This document shows, one piece after another, positions 59,748 through 64,000 of a DNA stretch of 64,000 nucleotides. Made by a program: the position numbers and the translations under genes. Below the pieces are notes generated by a model that did no database searches, was not told where the DNA came from, and worked only from the letters and a program-made list of their open reading frames with translations. The first letter of the stretch is position 1, and each line of letters begins with the position of its first letter. Location of the stretch: NCBI GenBank assembly GCA_949130495.1, contig OX422221.1:482209159-482273158 (forward strand). The letters run 5' to 3'. Origin of the DNA: Sambucus nigra (taxonomy: Eukaryota > Streptophyta > Magnoliopsida > Dipsacales > Adoxaceae).

Positions 59748-60309
59748 TGTTGATGTAAAAAATTAGATCGCTCTAATTTTTCAATCACAGATAAATAAAT
59801 AAGACAAAGATTTTTAAAGTGGTTCGGCTAGGAATAAAGCCTACGTCCACTGTTATGTTATTGCTGAGTGTTTGTGGAATTCTTGATTACAAGTTCTCTC
59901 AAGAAATTCCGGTCCCCCATGAATGAGGATGATACAAGGTATTTATAGCCTTGAGGCTGTACATGAAAGGTTCGATACATTAAATGACATACATATGAAA
60001 GGGTAATACATTTAATGCAGAGTGCGTGCCAAGAATATAAGCATACAATGAATATCTGAGCTGTTGATTATCTGGCAATTAATGATACGACCGAGATGCA
60101 GCTCGGACCGCCATAGCTGTTCGCTGATCAGGAGTTCCTCGGAACGTTAGAGTTCCTCGGTGTGATAGAGTTCCTCGGTGTATTCTCGTTGCTCGTAAAG
60201 AAGCATGGTTGGTCGGGAAATGATCTTCCTCGCTGCTATTGTGCCACGTAGATTGACACGTGTCTTCATCTTATTCGTCCACATCAGCATATTAATTTTG
60301 GTATCAACA
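59748..60309 (-). repeat. 5' LTR of the Tat element
   Basis: 562 bp with TG..CA ends. It has one fewer 18-bp TTCCTCGG unit than the 3' LTR and about five base differences. Confidence 0.94.
59940..59947 (-). promoter_or_regulatory. TATA box of the Tat 5' LTR
   Basis: TATTTATA on the plus strand, TATAAATA on the element strand, about 360 bp into the LTR and conserved in the 3' LTR (49259-49266). Likely promoter core of the genomic transcript. Confidence 0.7.
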
Positions 60310-61425
60310 TAGGGGATATATTTAGTTTGAAGAGAAGGGGTCATTATTTAAGGTCACGTAAGATACCAATTTGTTTGAAGCACGTGACTTCCTATTTAAG
60401 GTCATGTAGGGTACCAAGTTGTTTAAAGTGTAGGGCTTTCTATTTTAAGGTCATGTGGGGGAGCGATATGGCGTTGGAGGGCAAAACTCCCTATTTAAGG
60501 TCAAATATAGAACCAATTTTGTTTTGGAGCGTAGTGCTCCTTATTTTAGGTAGCATAGAGGATCGATTTGGTTTTGGAGAATAGGGCTCCCTATTTTAGG
60601 TCACGGAGGGGTACGATTTGGTTTCAAAGTGTAGGCTTGCCTATTTTAGATTACGAAGGTGAACGAGTGGTTTTCAGTATAAGGCTTCTTATTTTAGGTC
60701 GTGTAGGGGATCAAGATTATTTAAAGCGTCGGGCTTGCCATTATAGGTCCCGTAGGGGACCGAGTTTACTAGAAGCACCTGACTTACTATTTTAGGTCGA
60801 ATAGGGGATCAAGGGGCTTGAAGTGCGGGGCTACTTAATTTAGGTCGAGTAGGGGGTTGAGTTATTTAAAGCGTCGGGCATCCTATTTTAGGGGACCAAG
60901 TGGTTTGAATCATAGGGATTCATATTTTAGGTCATCTAAGGCTTCCTATTTTAGGTCACGTAGTGGACTGAGTTTGTTTGGAGGGTTGGGATCCCTATTT
61001 AGGGTCATATAGGGGACCGGGTGGTTTGAAGCATGGGGCTTCCTATTTAAGATCACGTGGGGGACTTGAGTTATCTGAATCATAAGTCTTCGTATTTAAG
61101 GTCATGTAGGGGACCGAGAGGTTTGAAGCACAAGGTTTACAATTTAAGGTCACGTGGGGGACTAAGTGGTTTGAAGCGTAGGGCTTCCTATTTAAAGTCA
61201 CGCGAGGGACCAATTTGGAGTGGAGACAGGGCTCACTTTTTTAGCTCGCTTAAGGTGTTGACAAGTTCAAATCGTAGGGCTTCCTATTTAAGGCCATTTA
61301 GAGGACCTAGGTATTTAAAGAACATGGGTTCCAATATTAGGTCACATAGGGGACCTATTTTATTTGGAACACAGGGCTCCCTATTTTAGGTCATGTAGGG
61401 GACTAAGTTGTTCGAATTGTAGGTG
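60310..61425. repeat. 49-bp minisatellite, main array
   Basis: About 22 imperfect units with the core TATTTTAGGTCACGTAGGGG and a GTTTGAAGCGTAGGGC half. AGGTC anchors at 60351, 60399, 60448, 60498, 60548, 60598, 60648, 60696, 60745, 60794 and 60842 show a 48-50 bp period. TAGGG at 60310-60314 is the right target duplication of the Tat element. Confidence 0.95.
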
Positions 61426-61439
61426 AGAAAGAGGGTTCA

Positions 61440-62597
61440 TATGGATAGTTCATATATTAGGTTACGTACACACACACTAAATTTTTAACTAAAATTTATC
61501 TTGATTCATAATTAGGTGTTCATGCAATATAAAGTCTAAATTAAGTTATGCCAAACCAAGAAAACAATCAAGTCAACCCGAGCAGAGAAGAAGAAGATGA
61601 AAATAAGAAAAAATCCCTTTCAGGAAAAATCTAGAATTCATCGTTGTATAGAATTCGACAGACCAAGATGACTTACAGACTACTTAGAACTCCACTAAAT
61701 GTAGTGCACTAGTCTTCAATTCTTATATAGCTATGTCACAGTCTAGTACAGTCCACATCAAGCGTCCTTCCCTCGGTATCCACCGATCAGCTTAGGATGC
61801 GAGATCCTTTCGTCTTCAGCATTAGAGGCTCGACTCCACAAATCAGTAATAGAGTAAAACTCTAAAAGTTTGATTTAATGTGTATGGAAACTAGGGTTTC
61901 AATAAAATCAACAAATTATATGAGGGATGTATGATTTGGAAAAGAAACGCATTTTTCTAAAACATAAAAATGAACACTTTTGGAAAAAGATATAGGAAAT
62001 TACTTTTCACCGAAAATATTAAGAAAAAACTGATCAAAACAGGGTTTTATAGAAAAATATGGTTTTCGAGGTGGAGGTTTCATTCGAACGAAAATGGCAT
62101 CTTGTTAGAAAGAAAACACCAGTTTCGTTCTAACGAGATGGATTTCGTTCGAATGATAAGGCAATCTTATTCGATTATCCTAATAACTACATTCCAAAGA
62201 GTTTGGTTCTATTAAACAAAGCATAATTAATTAGATGCTCATTTAAAACCTATTCGAATGAAAATGACTTTTTGTTTTAATAAGATTTATATCTCACTTG
62301 AATGAGATTAAAAAATAAAAAATATATATTTTTCAAAATTGCCTTTAAAAAATGCCTCGATTAAAAAAAACATCATGAAATATAATTTGACTCGAAAATA
62401 AAAACCACAGTGTCGTATACCTCCATAAAAATTCATGATCATTTCAGTGGCTTGAATCTTGGATGCTCAGTAACTAACACATCTTTAAATGATCGTGGAG
62501 GCAAAAGTGGATGTAGTGTTAAGTTTGTTATAACGTTTTGTAATGGGATACGCCAAAATTACTATACTGTGAGAAATTAAAAGTTCATGCTCTTACA
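61440..62597 (-). repeat. Sirevirus-like LTR, minus orientation
   Basis: On the minus strand a purine tract CCAAAGGGGAAGATT is followed by TGTAAGAGC at 62597. This is the same junction layout as 32170-32205. The LTR contains TTCGTTCGAATG and TTCGTTCTAACGAG motifs (62080-62170) and a GATTTTTCCTGAAAGGG block near its end. The left boundary is uncertain. Confidence 0.5.
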
Positions 62598-64000
62598 AAT
62601 CTTCCCCTTTGGCTATTTCGATACAAAACAAAATTACAATAAACCCATAGGACAATGTATCGTAATGCCCTCCTAAACCCAAAAATGAAACGAAATTCGA
62701 AACTTGGTCTTCAACTAAAACTCTTCATCTTGAGTAGTCCACGAGATCATCATCAAATAGGATGAGACCTACACACATGAAATAAAAGAATATCATGACG
62801 CGTACAAGTTTAAATTTTTTGTATGTAATAGACAAAGGGATAGAAACTAAGAATGAATAATATCATCACATGAATCTAAAAGAAATTTCATCACAAAGAT
62901 ATTCAATGAAGCACATTCGATGAATTTTTGAAAAGCAAACCAACTCTTTTTTAAATTTATAAAATATTTCACGTATAAAAAGTATACATATAAAAAGTAC
63001 ATATAGGTAAAAAACACATAACACAATGGAATAACACTAAACTATCCAAATTATGAAAATGAAATGTAATTATGTGAATACTTTTCGTAGGCAAATCAAC
63101 ATATGCATTAATAACATGAGGCACGAAGTCAATGAGACACTTCAAAAGAAAGAACTTAATTTCAACCTTAGCTGTAAAAATATTGAAGTTAAATGTAATT
63201 GACTCGACTTATACAATATGCCATGAATTTAAATGATTCTCAAATCAATAACCCCAAACTATTTAATACTTTTCAAGAGGGTCCATTGTGAAAACCCATT
63301 GATCTTCTACTTCACAACACCTGTAAAATCTCATATGTTTATGAACTCAGTCTCAATTTTTTTAAGATATCATAATGCTCATATGTAGAGAAGCATCAAT
63401 GAATTAAAGAAATTGGTCTTGGCACTTCTGTTTTGTGTGACAATAATATTTTAGGTTCTTTTTGCAATGGTGGATTTTGACGCAAAGATAATTTTGCTCT
63501 TTCATATCCCCTTTCCATCACTTAACATATAAAAATCTTTCCAAGGAAAGGAAATTTGAGCACTGGTTCTTACCAATATTTTTAAAGTTGGTTCGTTATT
63601 AAGAATGATTGAGATAAGAACACTATATTTAAAACATGATAAGCAAGTACAATTTTCACGAAGTTCGTGCATGTGTGAAATAAAAGTGATAAAGAGACTA
63701 GCATGAACAAAGTAATCACCAACAATTAACGAAATGATGTCTACACATTATTAAGCACACTACAAAAACAAATTCACGTCTCAAAACAACAAGAAAGTAA
63801 CATGAATGGATTGAATGTATAGGTGACCTGAATATCTTAAACACGCATCCATATATGGTGAAAAACCAAAATAAAAAAATATATATTTTTATCTTTTTCA
63901 AAAAAGTTATCAAAAAAGATCGAATCTTTTTGAACATTTTCAAACATTTTCTTAAAAACCAATTTCTTTTTTGGATTTATAAAATACATCAAAAAGAAAA
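62598..64000. other. Anonymous AT-rich sequence, no gene seen
   Basis: The first 40 bp are the polypurine-like 3' region of the minus-strand Sirevirus-like element, so the rest may be its decayed interior. No protein domain is recognised in either strand; short frames such as 63716-63943 look like chance. Confidence 0.45.

Larger units (their letters stand above)
49066..60309 (-). mobile_element. Tat-type Ty3/Gypsy retrotransposon with antisense gene module
   Basis: This 11.2-kb element on the minus strand has LTRs 59748-60309 (5') and 49066-49645 (3') and duplication TAGGG (49061-49065, 60310-60314). The PBS is of TGGCGCCGTT type, and the gag-pol frame is unbroken. A second, archaeal-type RNase H after the first is diagnostic of the Tat lineage. 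The LTRs differ by about five substitutions and one 18-bp repeat unit, so insertion was recent. Between pol and the 3' LTR lie 5 kb holding an oppositely oriented coding module and tandem repeats. Confidence 0.95.

Noticed and set aside
59684..59788. Upstream start of the Tat gag-pol frame
   Set aside because: It begins inside the 5' LTR and crosses the PBS; the ATG at 59683 follows the PBS as expected.
61057..61389. 110-codon frame in the 49-bp array
   Set aside because: Peptide repeats such as YLRSCRGP mirror the DNA repeat; unit lengths vary between 48 and 50 bp, so no frame is conserved.

Overview
The window looks like nuclear DNA from a flowering plant, most likely a eudicot. It is AT-rich and almost every recognisable stretch is transposable-element sequence: Ty3/Gypsy (Tekay-type chromovirus and Tat-type), Ty1/Copia, Sirevirus-like Copia pieces and L1-like LINE remnants, nested in one another. 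I see no convincing host gene, rRNA, tRNA or CRISPR array. The species cannot be named from this evidence.

Layout. (1) 1-1799 and 21941-22784 are two halves of one decayed LINE on the minus strand. A Tekay-type Gypsy element split it (1805-21935, plus strand, TSD TTATA). That element's 5' LTR was in turn split by a second, minus-strand Gypsy element (3589-13613, TSD GGGCG). (2) 22785-23190 looks like the 3' tail of another LINE, interrupted by a decayed Copia element (23196-28727, TSD TGAGC, two 395-bp LTRs). (3) 28733-31249 is anonymous AT-rich DNA, followed by a (TA)n(GT)n(CG)n microsatellite. (4) 31425-44170 is a Sirevirus-like Copia 3' end whose LTR was split by a young Tekay element (about 32967-43804). 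The coding region of that element is a single frame broken by four stop codons. (5) 44171-49065 is old repetitive DNA ending in about 238-bp and 49-bp tandem repeats. (6) A Tat-type Gypsy element (49066-60309, minus strand, TSD TAGGG) sits inside the 49-bp minisatellite, which resumes at 60310-61425. (7) 61440-62597 is a Sirevirus-like LTR in the opposite direction to the one in (4). The rest is anonymous.

The most interesting unit is the Tat element. It has an unbroken gag-pol frame of about 1675 codons, but gag appears internally deleted and the second catalytic Asp of integrase is replaced. Between pol and its 3' LTR, on the opposite strand, lies an intact coding module. Three canonical GT-AG introns join it into one frame of about 1080 codons, with an internally duplicated Gly-Trp module. 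Antisense extra genes are known in Tat-lineage elements in general; the single four-exon reading and the duplicated module are my own observations.

A second theme is LTR leaders packed with CG-flanked palindromes (GAATCGATTCG or CTCGTTCGAACGAG types). They recur at a similar offset in three Gypsy LTR families and, in weaker form, in Sirevirus-like LTR sequence. All identities and divergences given here were counted by eye.
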